64,000 nucleotides of DNA. Source: Nymphalis io (Eukaryota > Arthropoda > Insecta > Lepidoptera > Nymphalidae). Where the stretch lies: the NCBI RefSeq assembly GCF_905147045.1, contig NC_065907.1, positions 6,262,001-6,326,000 of the forward strand, in the 5' to 3' direction. This document shows, one piece after another, positions 26,201 through 35,329 of this stretch; positions within the stretch are counted from its first letter, which is position 1; every line of letters starts with the position of its first letter. The translations under genes were made by a program, and so were the position numbers. Below the pieces are notes generated by a model that had not been told where the DNA came from, ran no database searches, and saw nothing but the letters and a program-made list of their open reading frames with translations.

Positions 26201-28556
26201 ACGCGAACATCCAAACAATAGCAACGGCAATGGGTCCAGCCCTAAACATGTCGTTGAATTTGCTGACGTATTTCATCTCTAAAGCGGACAAACTGTTCCC
26301 TGAAGTTCGCCTCACCAAGTAAGTAAAAAATAAAATAACAGCCAATAAATGTCCCACCGCTAGGCAAAGGCCTCCCCTCCACTTGAGTGCATACCTGTGC
26401 CATATTTTAATTTCATCTTACTGACTCAGAATGCTTTTCATTTCGATGGTAAGGCATCGGACCCGGTGATCTAAATATTTCATAGAAGCAGTATTGACAT
26501 TTTCAATGAGGTTGTCTGTTCTTCTGATTATTTGCAAATTAAAAATGTATAAATATTCATTGTTCTCAACTTAATGTTTCGAATCGATATAGTGCTGTAA
26601 TAAATTACGGTTGATAAAGAACATTTCTTTGAATACGTTAACTAATTACTAGATATTCTGCTATCTTAAATATTTCTAATTATACGAGTTATTGTGAATA
26701 TTGTTTTTTTTTTTGTAAATATATTTTTAAATAGGGCACTAACAATATATTCTATTTTGAAAATGTTTAAATGTACACAGAGTATTAATATTCCATACAA
26801 CAGTAATATTGAATAAAATTTTACGTAGTATATAACAATACAATTCGTTATGCAATTTAAAAAAAATGCAGCTACATATTATCTAATAAATAACCAATAA
26901 TTAATCATATACTAACGTCATATTTGCAATTACTTCTATGTTTCTATAACATGAAACCAACCAATCTTATATATATGTATATTTATCTTAAAATTCCTCA
27001 AATCTTTCGATGATTATTGAAGTCAAGCCTTTTTAAAAGTTTATCTTTTGTAAATAGTTAAAATAAAAAAATATCATTACAGATACGTGCCTCCCCTGTT
27101 ATCGATCCCGGCAGACTTTCCTGAAACGGCGAATGAGATTAGCGAGGAACTGCGCAAGCAGGAGTCGCTTCTGAATCAGATCCATGCGGAAATGCACGCC
27201 GGCTTCATCACTAATGCAAGGGATCAGCAACTGTGGGAAGCGCAGAGGATCGTCACACAGTTGAAGGTAATTAAAGATCTCTGACTATATATATAATATA
27301 TATTTCTAGATTCTTAGAGTGAAGAGATAAACAAACCTTACATTTATATATTTCATTTGCTATATATGACTACTATAATAGGTCTGGAAGTTAGAAGTGT
27401 GTACTGACCCGTGCCACAAATACAATACAATAAATACATACCCGTACAAAGCACGTAAAGCCACGTTGGTCCTGCGCCTAAATTCTTTCCGGTCGTGTCG
27501 GATTGCCGTCCCATCGGATTATGAGAGCTAGGGAATAGAGGTTGCACCTCTGTTTGCGCACATACTTGTGCACTATAATATTTCCTGCGTAGTTGGCTAA
27601 TCTTGCGTTTGGCCGCCGTGGCCGAAATCGGTCTGGAGAACCGTATATCTTCATTTATAATACAACACTGCTTAACTACTTATTTCCACTTTAATTTAAC
27701 TTCCAAATTTTAATTTAATGCTAGTTAATCACGAATCCATAATGAATACCATAGATTATATCATTTTAGATTTATTAGATATCATTGTTATCTTTTCAAT
27801 TAAATATAAAACTTTCTTATTTGTGTTTACTCGAATTAATTAAAAATAATTTAATCTAAACATAAAAAAGAACTTATTTTACTTCGACTCTTTTTACAGA
27901 GGAAACTCCGGTCCGTTCAAAAATCTGTTGAACCGAATACGGTGCCTGTCCAACAAGTGTCACTAGACGAGAAACAGGAAGACGAACCAACGCGGCGGAA
28001 CTCGCAACCAAGTGAAGCGGCAGTTACAGAAACGGAAATAAAAACACCACAGGCAATCGAACCTTTCCCAGAAGCAAAAGAAACTCCAAACACAACCGAC
28101 CCAACATTCCCAGTAGAATTTGAAGATAATTTCGAATTTAAACCGACTGAGACGAAAGAAACGACGGAAACGGATGTATCAACAGAACGAATAATAGAAA
28201 AACCAAAATTCACTGAGAAGGAATTAAAAGTGTTAAGATTGCAATTAGAGAATGCCGAGTATTTGCAACTGAAATCGCTTCTTCAAGCGAAAATCAACTC
28301 GGAACAGTTCGAAATCGTTAAACTTAGGAGTCATGTTGCCTTGAAAAATAAACAAGAGGGTAACGTCACAAGTAACAAGGATAATAAAGAAAATTACACG
28401 CCAGAAGAGCAGGAGCTGAGACAAAAGTTGATAAAGGAAAACGCTATGTTGGAGCAGAAGAGACTGAACTTGGTCAACCAGATATTCCAAGAGAGGGTTT
28501 CGTGTATACAGCTAAAAATAGAATTAGCGATGAAAGAAATAATGTCCAAATCCTAA
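4355..28556 (+). CDS. Rlip: RalA-binding protein 1 (Rlip/RalBP1), complete, ten exons, 689 aa
   Basis: Ral GTPase effector with a RhoGAP domain; in animals it links Ral to Cdc42/Rac control and endocytosis. Exons: 4355-4439, 5145-5283, 5645-5864, 14659-14875, 20303-20412, 23567-23718, 25384-25564, 26194-26318, 27083-27266, 27900-28556; the total of 2070 nt gives 690 codons in frame. Family marks: DFPGLYASE near the start, GYAALGGESSPEED in exon 2, and a long Lys/Glu tract (exons 3-4, about residues 75-215). The RhoGAP domain covers about residues 225-400: PIFGVPL, ERSRCHDD, GLKSNQIYR with the presumed Arg finger at 268, and MLKSFISELPD. The Ral-binding helical region follows (about 420-475, EELRKQESLLNQIHAEMHAG to QRIVTQLKRKLR), then a C-terminal coiled coil. 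The usual RhoGAP Asn is Thr here (IQTIATAMGP). Introns 3 (8.8 kb) and 4 (5.4 kb) are full of repeats. A poly(A) signal follows at 28671. Confidence 0.93.
6077..6200 (+). repeat. LINE 3' end with an (ATG)n tail
   Basis: A short open stretch, WRMKATNRSDWRDLLDQAK followed by AHPRL and a stop (about 6094-6168), resembles the extreme C terminus of insect endonuclease-reverse transcriptase LINEs. It is followed at 6176-6199 by an ATG/GAT trinucleotide array, the kind of microsatellite tail such elements carry. Everything upstream of the terminus is missing (5' truncated). It sits in Rlip intron 3. Confidence 0.6.
7036..7331 (+). repeat. Family B SINE-like repeat, near full length
   Basis: Starts at the family's fixed 5' end (ACTGGTGGTAGAGCTTTGTG) and ends in CCTATTCTATATAAAAAAAA. 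The internal blocks GGTTTGAAGGGTGAGTGAGC and GGCGCATTGGTGATGTAAGC are shared with the other copies. Rlip intron 3. Confidence 0.85.
7470..7645 (-). repeat. Decayed family A SINE
   Basis: Read on minus, the tRNA-like head, the GGGCAAGCACCAGTGA-type block, the AATTTGTTTTTACATCTC block and the ATCGTGATGAAACCTACAT block can all be followed, with many changes. This is an old copy in Rlip intron 3. Confidence 0.6.
8275..8420 (-). repeat. Decayed family B fragment
   Basis: The segment CCACCTGATGGTAGGTGGTC, then CGTAAGAAATATTAACTATTCCTTACACGGCCAATGCGCCACC (quoted only as landmarks at 8308-8395), follows the 3' half of family B in reverse. A related scrap, GTGGTCACCTTCACCC to CCATGGGATTTAAGATGTTAT, is at 8670-8760. 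Confidence 0.55.
8766..9074 (-). repeat. Family A tRNA-derived SINE, full length
   Basis: Read on minus it begins AGCCGATATGGCCTAGTAGT (A-box-like) and has a B-box-like GGTTCAAGCCCGGGCAAG. The central blocks (GATGGAAAACATCGTGAAGA, GGAGCAGCGTGGTGGAATAA) follow, and it ends GCAGTGGGACATTAACAAGC. It lies in Rlip intron 3. The box motifs show derivation from a tRNA and Pol III origin; no functional tRNA is claimed. Confidence 0.85.
9303..9450 (+). repeat. Family D LINE-tail-like repeat, copy 1
   Basis: From TTGCGGGCCGGCTAGACAGG to CCCCGGCAAATATAAAAAAA. Aligns along its length with 53806-53953, sharing ACATTCTTCCCGA, TGTACTGGCCGTCGTCGCGT and TTACCATCAGGTGGA. The A-rich end suggests a retrotransposon 3' end. 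Rlip intron 3. Confidence 0.75.
9504..9700 (+). repeat. Family E repeat, copy 1
   Basis: Shares CGTGTCGGATTGC, the following CCATNGGA block and TTTGCGCACACTTGTG with 27354-27640, and in reverse with 22935-23060. No coding content; class unknown. Confidence 0.6.
11133..11174. repeat. AT-rich palindrome
   Basis: AGTATTATTATATATATA at the left is answered by TATATATAATAATACT at the right. It is a near-perfect 42-bp inverted repeat that could form a cruciform, made mostly of TA steps. Rlip intron 3. Confidence 0.7.
11721..11749. repeat. (GT)n microsatellite
   Basis: About nine GT units with one interruption (GTGTGTGTGTGTGTCTGTG). Rlip intron 3. Confidence 0.9.
11813..12134 (-). repeat. Family A SINE with 12-bp target duplication
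   Basis: Body 11825-12122 on minus, from the tRNA-like AGCCGAGATGGCCCAGTGGT to the GGGACATTCACAGGCTGTTA end. The flanking direct repeat TTTCTTTTAATA is at 11813-11824 and 12123-12134, a perfect target-site duplication, so the insertion is probably fairly young. Rlip intron 3. Confidence 0.9.
12631..12908 (+). repeat. Family A SINE
   Basis: Starts GCCGAGATGGCCCAGTGGTA, but the B-box part is rearranged (CCAACGATATTTGAATGATG). The rest follows the family to GAGGGACATTTACAGGCTTT. Only about 500 bp from an inverted copy (11825-12122). Rlip intron 3. Confidence 0.85.
14150..14280 (+). promoter_or_regulatory. GC-richer block upstream of Rlip exon 4, possible internal promoter
   Basis: A locally GC-rich island in an AT-rich intron, about 380 bp before exon 4. 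It contains CATTCAGTTGCGTCGAGACC with an arthropod initiator-like TCAGT. It could be an alternative first exon or promoter giving a shorter Rlip protein, or only an unrecognised repeat. Weak evidence. Confidence 0.2.
16568..16805 (-). repeat. Old family B copy
   Basis: In reverse it shows the family's order (GGCATATGGGCCTGATAATA, GTGGTCACCACC, CACCAACTTTGGGAACTAAG, TGTCCCTTTTGCCTGTAATC), diverged and interrupted. Rlip intron 4. Confidence 0.6.
16962..17249 (+). repeat. Family B SINE-like repeat, near full length
   Basis: From ACTGGTGGTAGAGCTTTGTG to CTATTCTATATAAAAAAAA, with all internal blocks of the family. Rlip intron 4. A further 3' scrap of the same family is at 17868-17940 (TTGGCACATTGGCGGTGGTG to TATTTTATAAAAAC). 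Confidence 0.85.
18427..20049 (+). mobile_element. Tc1-like DNA transposon, 1623 bp, with 28-bp inverted repeats
   Basis: The termini begin CACTGGCCKCCAAAAAAATC at both ends; the 28-bp repeats differ at one position as read. Both ends are flanked by TA (18425-18426 and 20050-20051), the Tc1/mariner target duplication. The inside encodes a DD34E transposase broken by one stop. It lies in Rlip intron 4, same strand, about 250 bp before exon 5. The length and terminal-repeat similarity suggest a fairly recent insertion. Confidence 0.93.
18762..19781 (+). pseudogene. Tc1-family transposase with one in-frame stop
   Basis: Cut-and-paste transposase. The first part (106 codons) is the paired-like helix-turn-helix DNA-binding region (LSQRNVARTLKLSRSAVRRV). 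A TAA at 19080-19082 breaks the frame, but the frame stays open from there to 19781 through NLTPHKPATGPKLTASHRQA and the catalytic part. The visible triad is D in LFSDESRMSL, D in HDNARPHVA and E in SPDLNPIEHLWDQL, spaced as DD34E. No ATG-initiated full-length product is possible without readthrough, so it is called a pseudogene; an internal ATG at 19230 would give only a catalytic fragment. Confidence 0.9.
20052..20288. repeat. AT-only low-complexity tract with (TA)n runs
   Basis: About 237 bp made almost only of TA, TATAAATA and ATTAAT units, starting at the right TA of the Tc1 insertion and ending 14 bp before Rlip exon 5. Probably a microsatellite that expanded next to, or was targeted by, the TA-specific transposon. 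Confidence 0.9.
20303..20412 (+). CDS. Rlip: Rlip exon 5 (start of the RhoGAP domain)
   Basis: Small exon of 110 nt that supplies the piece missing between GVPFEEIFTLG (exon 4) and AHGLKSNQIYR (exon 6). It reads VALPIFGVPLQQSVERSRCH and then DDTGLPLVVRDSIDFLQ. It fits RalBP1 proteins at this point (PIFG, VER, LP-VVR-ID) and keeps phase 1 on the left and phase 0 on the right. The acceptor (AAATTGTTACAG) has hardly any pyrimidine tract because the TA repeat abuts it; the donor is CAG/GTAATT. It is annotated separately because it is easy to miss. Confidence 0.93.
20640..20968 (+). repeat. Family A SINE with 12-bp target duplication
   Basis: Body about 20659-20956: TCGAGATGGCCCAGTGGTAA head, GGGTTCAAACTCGGGCAAGC B-box region, end GGGACATTTACAGGCTGTTA. 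The duplication TATGACCATATT is at 20640-20651 and 20957-20968. Rlip intron 5. A family B scrap (GGAACCTACCCAGGCAAGCT) precedes it at 20530-20600. Confidence 0.9.
21214..21511 (+). repeat. Family B SINE-like repeat, near full length
   Basis: ACTGGTGGTAGGGCTTTATG to CTTTTCTATAAAAAAAAAAA, with the full block order of the family. Rlip intron 5. Confidence 0.85.
22010..22220 (-). repeat. Decayed family A SINE
   Basis: Recognisable by ACCAAGCTGCTCAATGCGGG, CACATGCAGGTTTCGTCGCG and CAAATTAAGCACATGAAAAT (as read on plus). The tRNA-like head is badly eroded. Rlip intron 5. Confidence 0.65.
22640..22925 (+). repeat. Family C tRNA-derived SINE, copy 1
   Basis: Head CGGGCCGGTCGGCTTGGTTG with A-box-like TTGGTTGGTAGATAC and B-box-like AGTTCGATTCCCACC, so tRNA-derived; a body shared with 28802-29057 and 63346-63617 follows. 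The body includes GACAGACATTTGTGTGCATG and TAGTACAAGCTCTGCTTAGT. The anticodon-stem part (CCTTTCACGCCGAAGG) recalls a tRNA for an acidic amino acid, but this is not certain. Confidence 0.8.
22935..23430 (-). repeat. Family E repeat, copy 2, adjoining a (TA)n run and a family B copy
   Basis: In reverse, 22935-23060 aligns with the family E copy at 27440-27540 (CTTTCCGGTCGTGTC, CCCATCGAATTATGAGAG). It is followed by TATATATATATATA and then by a family B insertion (23093-23385), after which unrelated or residual sequence resumes. Rlip intron 5. Confidence 0.6.
23093..23385 (-). repeat. Family B SINE-like repeat, near full length
   Basis: Plus strand reads TTTTTTTTATATAGAATAGG (reverse of the A-rich end) through to AAGCCCTACCACCAGT (reverse of the fixed 5' end). 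It ends about 180 bp before Rlip exon 6. Confidence 0.85.
25679..25979 (+). repeat. Family B SINE-like repeat
   Basis: ACTGGTGGTAGGGCTTTGTG start with a small internal duplication (CAAGTCTTGTGCATGTCGTC), end CATATTCTATAAAAAAAAA. Rlip intron 7, about 115 bp after exon 7. A family A 3' scrap (ATGTCCCACCGCTAGGCAAA) is at 26338-26390. Confidence 0.8.
27354..27640 (+). repeat. Family E repeat, longest copy
   Basis: Contains TTCTTTCCGGTCGTGTCGGA, CCCATCGGATTATGAGAGCT, GTTTGCGCACATACTTGTGC and GGCCGCCGTGGCCGAAATCG. Portions recur at 9504-9700, and reversed at 22935-23060 and 41740-41960. Class unknown; Rlip intron 9. Confidence 0.65.
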
Positions 28557-28670
28557 ATTATAATTTATAATTATTTATTCTAGATTAAGATCCATTTTAT
28601 CAATTAGAAATCTTGTTTTGTCTATTCCAAAACTGTAACTTAGTTATATGACATATAAGCGCACTGATAT

Positions 28671-28676
28671 AATAAA
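28671..28676 (+). terminator. Rlip polyadenylation signal
   Basis: Canonical AATAAA 115 bp after the Rlip stop codon, the first good match downstream. Confidence 0.65.
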
Positions 28677-28801
28677 TATGTTACTATAACACACATGGTT
28701 TTTATTTATATTTCCTTATGTATACGCCATCGTCTATGGGCGATGGTATATTCGTCCGCCTACCAAGAAAAAGTAATTATGTACACTTAAATTCCTACAC
28801 T

Positions 28802-29057
28802 TGACGGGCCGGTTGGCGTGGTTGGTAGATACCTTTGACGCCGAAGGTTGTGGATTCGATTCCCACCCAGGACAGACATTTGTGTGCATGAACATGTCTG
28901 TTTGTCCTGAGTTTGGGTGTAATTATCTATATAAGTATGTATTTACAAAAGAAAAGTAGTATATGTAGTATATCAGTTGCCTGGTTTCCATAGTACAAGC
29001 TCTGCTTAGTTTGAGATCAGATGGCTGTGTGTGAATAGTGACCCAGGATATTATATT
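28802..29057 (+). repeat. Family C tRNA-derived SINE, copy 2
   Basis: CGGGCCGGTTGGCGTGGTTG head, GATTCGATTCCCACCCAGGA B-box region, tail AGTTTGAGATCAGATGGCTG. Just downstream of the Rlip 3' end. Confidence 0.8.
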
Positions 29058-29059
29058 AT

Positions 29060-30264
29060 TACATGAAAATTTAAGACTTAATTCTACGCTTTTTTATCAT
29101 CTTGAATAAATCATAAAGCTTAAAGTAATTGCTCAAAGTTAATCTCAATAACATTGTGGATTATCTAAAAAATCTTGTTATAAACAGTGACTGTAGATAG
29201 TCCCTAGGTCCAAGATTGCCTGCCTAGTCCTTTTCTAGAGGATTGATACAATTCCTTTGTCTGAAGCATTACCCATCAGATATAATACTATGAAAATTGT
29301 CGGTTAAATGTTTAACGGATCGGAATTTTAAGTGATTTAAAAAAATAATTAAATAGTTTTATTTTGTAGTATCGAAAATATATTTTAAAATTATTTTTTA
29401 TAAGAAAAGTAAAAAATAAAATTGTTCCTTGAACATGAAAAATTTTCGTTAGTCACGTCGAAAGAAGCGGGGCGCGAAAATATCACAAACTATTTCCAGA
29501 AGTACATAATTTTGATTTTTATAAAAGTGGTAGTTATTAGCGTCAACCAAAAGTCGCTGAATGACAATCTCGCTCTACCCTGATCAAAGGCCAGGGACAA
29601 CGCTGTAATAAAAATTATTTCCTTATTAGGGAATTAGCTAAAAAAAAACTAAATTGAATAAAGCCATTTCGTATCGATTATTCAATAAATTCCACAAGGC
29701 TAGAGATAACAGCTGATTATTTGGTCGCTACATCTAACACGATAATGTATCTTCATACGATCAATCAGTTATTAACTAAATCATAATTGTGTCCTTTCGC
29801 AAAAAACTGAAGTAAACACTTATACATATATACAATAAAATACTTTATGTAATCAGAAGTAAAACTTTATTTGTCGAAATCACACGTTTGCTTGTGTTTT
29901 TGAGGGATAATTTAATAAATTTATGTGTGTCGAGAATAGTTATTCCTGATATTATAAAAAAGTAATTTGTTTTTGTTGCCGCTTCAGGCGACCTAACCAT
30001 ATTTTTACATTAATCAACAAAGAAAGTAATAGTTGAAATTAACAGGACTTGAATAAGTAATGTCTTAGAGATTACCACTCAGATTGTTAAATATTTTAAA
30101 TGACAAGTGAAGACACATACAAAAAACATTAAAAATCTATATGACATTTATATTTAAAATAATTAAATTAACCATTTTCAGAATTAGTACATAGTAATAT
30201 GAAAGTAATTATAAAGAGAAAAATAACACAACAAAGGTGTCGACACGTTAAGACAAAACAGTAA
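29060..30264. other. Intergenic, nothing recognised
   Basis: AT-rich, no open frame with a recognisable product, no repeat family identified. Includes a slightly GC-richer patch near 29440-29600. Confidence 0.5.
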
Positions 30265-30620
30265 CTGCGCAAGACTCTGTATTAGGTCCGTATTGTAATT
30301 AAAAATTTGTAAGATCTATCAATTTGCCGATGAGACATACCTAGTAGCGGATGGCCGCAATATACACGATACTACTAATTAACTTCAAGGCAACTATTTG
30401 ACCTACTGATGAAGTGTCCCCACGGAACCTAATTAGTGCTTAACGCAAACAAAACCAAGTTAATTTACAACTATTTTATACAAAAGTCGTGAATATCAGC
30501 ATGAAAATAAATGGTTCGACTGCTTGTAACTTTCATAACACACCTCATGAACTTGTAGGACACTTATCTAGGACTCGTTATTGATATTAGACTCAATTGG
30601 AAATTAGGGAGTGTCATTAA
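30265..30620 (+). pseudogene. Decayed LINE reverse transcriptase fragment
   Basis: Motifs of the RT palm and thumb can be followed in order with frame breaks: QDSVLGP (family QGSVLGP) at about 30278; QFADETYLVADG (active-site FADD changed to FADE) at about 30318; LNANKTKLI at about 30440; LGLVIDIRLNWK at about 30572. Stops and frame changes lie between, so it is inactive. Plus strand, intergenic. Confidence 0.75.
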
Positions 30621-31321
30621 TAATAACAATGTATTGGATAAATTAAAATAAATAGATATTATCAAGATTTTAACAAAATATAAAATGCTATATATTCCAT
30701 TTTTATTATTTTACAAATTCTAATCCGTTGTATCCTAACAAATTAATCGTATATACTATACATAGATTAACACAAATAATTAGAATAATGTATATACATA
30801 TATACATTTATTACCACGTCTAGTACGTAACTTTTTTTTAATAAGAAAAATTAACTAAGACTAAACACATATATAATTATATATTATGGAAAACGATTTG
30901 TATATAGCAAAAAGAATTGTATTGTATTATCATAAATACTAGATAAAAGAACATTTAAATATTCTATTTTAGTGCTGGAATTCTAAATGTAGTATAGACA
31001 GACTTATAATACATACATAATATGTGCCTGATAAAAGTCGAACGAGTTTATGTTGACGCTAACAATTTACATGAGTACTTTATAATATTAATGTTTTTCT
31101 ATGGGAATAAAAACTTAATTCAATTTGCTTCATTTTTATGGATTGTTGTCGTTTCTTGTTTATTTTACTGAAATGAATAATTGAATTGTAAAATAAAATA
31201 TTTATTCATCTTCTTCTAATATTTAGGTACTTATTACGTCTTGAAACCAAGAATTTTATTAATATTAAAATAAAAATACTGATTAAATATCAGCCTGTAA
31301 AATACTGATTAATATATAAAT

Positions 31322-31812
31322 ATAGCCATAAGATTTATTTTTGGCCTGCGAAAGTTTGATCATGTCTCTGAGTATCGGTCTCAGTTAAAGTGGCTGCCAA
31401 TCAGACTACGAAGAAATCTACACGCCTTATCTCTTCTCTACTCTATTATTTATATCGATCACACACCATCTTACCTTAAAGAACGCTTTAAATTTCTTGG
31501 TTGCGACAGCGCACACAACCTGCGTTCTTCGGATGATAATAAACTAGTTACCCCCTGCAGCCGGACACAAACCTACAGTAACTCTTTTACTGCAAAAACC
31601 ATCAAACTTTGGAATGCACTGCCTACAGATATTCGGCAGTCGAATTCATTGAGTATTTTTAAATACCGCTTGAAAAGCTATTATTTGTCCATTTCCAAGT
31701 AAGGTATGTATGTATGTATGAAATAGTATGTGGTTTATAATTTATCTATATATAATTTTATACTCTATAAATATATATAATATGTATATGCTAAGTAATA
31801 ATTATATATGTG

Positions 31813-31863
<51 letters not shown>

Positions 31864-32155
31864 ATGAATGTATATGTGTATGTGTGTGTATGTATGTATG
31901 TATATGTGGTTAGTGGGATGTAGATATGTGTAGTCTATTAAATATTTAGTATCTCCTTTTTATATGTAAATGCACTTACCTGTTCTCTTACAAAATTCTT
32001 TCACCAAAGGTTGTCTGTTAGAGATCGCTATAAGCGATAAGACCGCCTTTGCGCACCATTTTTTATTTTCTTTTTCTTTGATTGTTTCCTACTTCTCTCA
32101 TTTTATGTATATGCTGTGCAAAAGTGTTAAATAAATAAATAAAATAAATAAATAT
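31322..32155 (+). mobile_element. 5'-truncated LINE: reverse-transcriptase C terminus plus 3' UTR
   Basis: A clean 119-codon frame, 31346-31702, reads LRKFDHVSEYRSQLKWLPIR through TAKTIKLWNALPTDIRQSNS to a TAA, the typical end of non-LTR reverse-transcriptase ORFs (W-N-LP-IR and a Lys/Arg-rich end). A 3' UTR follows with TATG and TA microsatellites (31700-31910) and a block GAGATCGCTATAAGCGATAA near 32022. It ends in ATAAATAAATAAAATAAATA. It has no start codon or catalytic domain here. The open frame suggests it is younger than the fragment at 30265. Confidence 0.8.
31806..31912. repeat. (TA)n and (TATG)n microsatellite in the LINE 3' UTR
   Basis: About 25 TA units (31811-31859), then TG/TATG units to 31910. 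Confidence 0.9.
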
Positions 32156-32159
32156 CAAT

Positions 32160-35100
32160 GTCAAATAAAATTATCATTTCATGTTATTGTATCGAATTCG
32201 AATGCAAACTATAGTATTCGTTTCTATTATAGAAATCAATAGAAATCGATTTAACAGTTAGATTAACGCCCATGAGAGATTGAGTTCATTGATATCTGGC
32301 AACTGGCGAGCATCAATGGACAGGAAATCTCGATTCGGAATATGGTGGAAGGTTATCGCTTTGACCTATTTACAAAAAATATTTCTTTATAGACGTTGAA
32401 CTGGTCTACTTTTATCATTTTGATATACCTATTTCTCTGTTAAAGTTCAGATTATTATTGTAATGTAAGGCTAATTAAATGCAGTTACAGCTTTTAATGT
32501 ACCTGCAAATACAATCCAACAATTATTCTTACCACTGAACAATCTCGACAATACATTACTATATTATATCTTTATCCGATATTATTAAAAAAAGAATTAT
32601 TACATATCCATCTGGATTAAAATCTATTCGTTTCATGGTTATGCTAATAATACAAAATATTTATCAAATATTCTCGACGACCGCAGCTTGTTATCGCGCG
32701 TCGCCTGTAGATTACGGTTAAGACATAACAAATAAACTATTCAGATGTACCTATAATGCGATCTTATATCTATTACTCACTGCTGTCACACGAAATGTGT
32801 TTAAGTTACCGACAATCTCAAAATCTTAATTTGTATTAGATAGATTTATTTTCGTTGATCTCTTGGGAAGGTTACACGTACGAGTATATACTATGAAACA
32901 TTGAGATAACCTTACTTGGATTATAACGGAACTAATTCTAAAATGTTCAATACCGCGAATAATATGATCAAATCATAACTATTTGTGAGGAAATTTTGCT
33001 TAACTTTAACACTTTTCTATAGGATATAAAACAAAGCATAAATTTATAATATAAAAACTTTTTTTCATATTTGTTTTAAGAAATAACACCGCCCTAATTG
33101 CATAACCGTAACGCGGTTTTCTTATCTCATTTCAATAATTATCGCCAAGTACGTACGTTGCTTTATCATAATTCTCTAGTCGATTTCTTAGCAAAGATAA
33201 AATTCAATGTTGTAATTGGTTTATAAATTTATTTTATATAAGGATTGCAACTGCATTTATCTTATATTCACGTGTAAATATATGTATGACTTCATATGTT
33301 TTAGCTGAATGTTGGTATCCATCTTTGCAACTCTGTTACAAGCCCGGTCAAGGACGAGCTATTATAAAATATAGTTTAACTTAAATTTATTCAATGAAAC
33401 TCATCAAATACGCGGCATCGTTAGTAGGTAAAAAAGGGCTTCAAAAACTTTACATGATATTTCTGGTAGTTTTTGAAACCAAGTGGTTATACGAAATCAT
33501 TGACAAGTAATAAAACAGTGATTTTTTTGTTTGTAAGTAGCTTATAACATTGACAATTTATATATTAGTTATTATTTATTCGGTATTCAATAGCGGGCAA
33601 GAACTAAATTTTATGTGGGCATTATACATTATGCGAGACCCTATTTTTTTATCACTGGCAAAACGTTTTTACGCGTTTCCCCCATAAGAAGCCCCCCCCC
33701 CCTTGGGACACGCCAGCGCCTGTATTTACGTTAATTAGACGTGTAACTCACATTTAATGCCTTAAAAATAATAACCATTGAAAAATAACAGTAATTTTTG
33801 TGTCTATATTTGTAACATATTAATAATCTTTATTAATAAAAACATATTGTAATATCAAAAATATAAATGATTAAGAAATATGTATAACGTTACACATACA
33901 TTTTAGATATATTATATTTTACTCTTCCGGGTTGAAGCGCATCGCTAGTTTAATTATTATCTCGGCTATGGTGGTTATATAATATAGTTGATTCGTGTGA
34001 ACGAGTAACAAACTAACCTACTAATAATAAATTTATTACAATCTACAATTGTTCTATTTAAATATATAATTAGTTAACGATATCATTCAATGGAACAACC
34101 AAATGATATAAAATTTCATTTTAAAACGCTTCGTACTCTGAATTATTAAAGAATATTTTAAAAATAAGTTTTATTGTTCAGGAAGTATAAATCGTAAAGT
34201 CAAATGAACGAAATGTTACGAACATATTTACTTCCAGCACTAAAATAGTAAGTATCGAGCTGTTATTCTTTGATCCCAAACATAGAGCATGGGGACTGTA
34301 AAAAGCCGTACATCGCGTTATAATTGGAACTGTCCTAAATCTTTCATTTTTATACGAATAACGTGTAGGAAAGAACACATTAAATTCTTTACACAAAAAC
34401 ATACAACATATATGAAAAATAATTAATAATATAATGTATGATGTGACTATAGTTTAAATTGTAGTATGTTTATCTACTTACCGATTGTTTAAATAATAAT
34501 TAAATAAAAAGTAAACAAGTTTCAATGACAAAAATATGATAGATACCTATTGTTATAATATCTATCTATTGTTTTAATAGACAAGGATAAAACACCCTTT
34601 TTCTTTCTGTTTGTCAATCGATTTTTTTTTGTTTGGTAACTACAAACTTCAGTATTATCGTAAAAAAATTGGAAACAAAAAAAATCAGAATATGCAAATT
34701 AATAATTTTTTTCCACAAATTTTCAACAATGATTACGAACGAATTTCGACTACTGCGCAGACACTAGTAATATTTATAATAGTAGTATATATATTACCTA
34801 TATTTTTTTCATAGCTGCACATCTTGTAACTCACATGTGTTTTAATTTTAATTCAACATTTCCTTTCTAGTTCAACAGTTAAGAAACGGAGATGTTTGAT
34901 TACCGTTGATAGTTTCGTTTATTTTTGTCAACCACCCTAGGAAGAGGGTAATGATTTCAATAGAGATTATCATATTAATTTGCATAAAGTACAAGAGAAA
35001 ATGCTGAAATTAAATAAAAAATAAATAGGTAATACATAATAGTAAACATTAATAGTAAAGGTTTTTAGCAGCCGAATTATACAAATATTATTATAAGTTA

Positions 35101-35325
35101 AATTATGTAGCTATTTATAGGACTAGCTTCAAAAACAACTGCGACTGTGTACCTAAATTATTCAGACCACGACACAGGAATAGCAAATATTTGTCATGAA
35201 TCCCGCTCATTGAACCAGTGACCTTTAGCGCCAGTTACAGTGCCTACAAAACAGTGTATACTTTGTCACTACTACTGTAAATATTACGATTAATTTATTA
35301 GTAATATCGAAGAACAATACAGAAG
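32160..35325. other. Intergenic, nothing recognised
   Basis: AT-rich with short spurious frames only. A run of twelve C at about 33689-33700 is the only compositional oddity. Confidence 0.5.
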
Positions 35326-35329
35326 AAAA

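Noticed and set aside
27917..28213. 98-codon minus frame
   Set aside because: Shadow of the last Rlip exon; low-complexity Ser/Val composition.
31728..31913. Tyr/Ile-rich 61-codon frame
   Set aside because: Microsatellite in a LINE 3' UTR.
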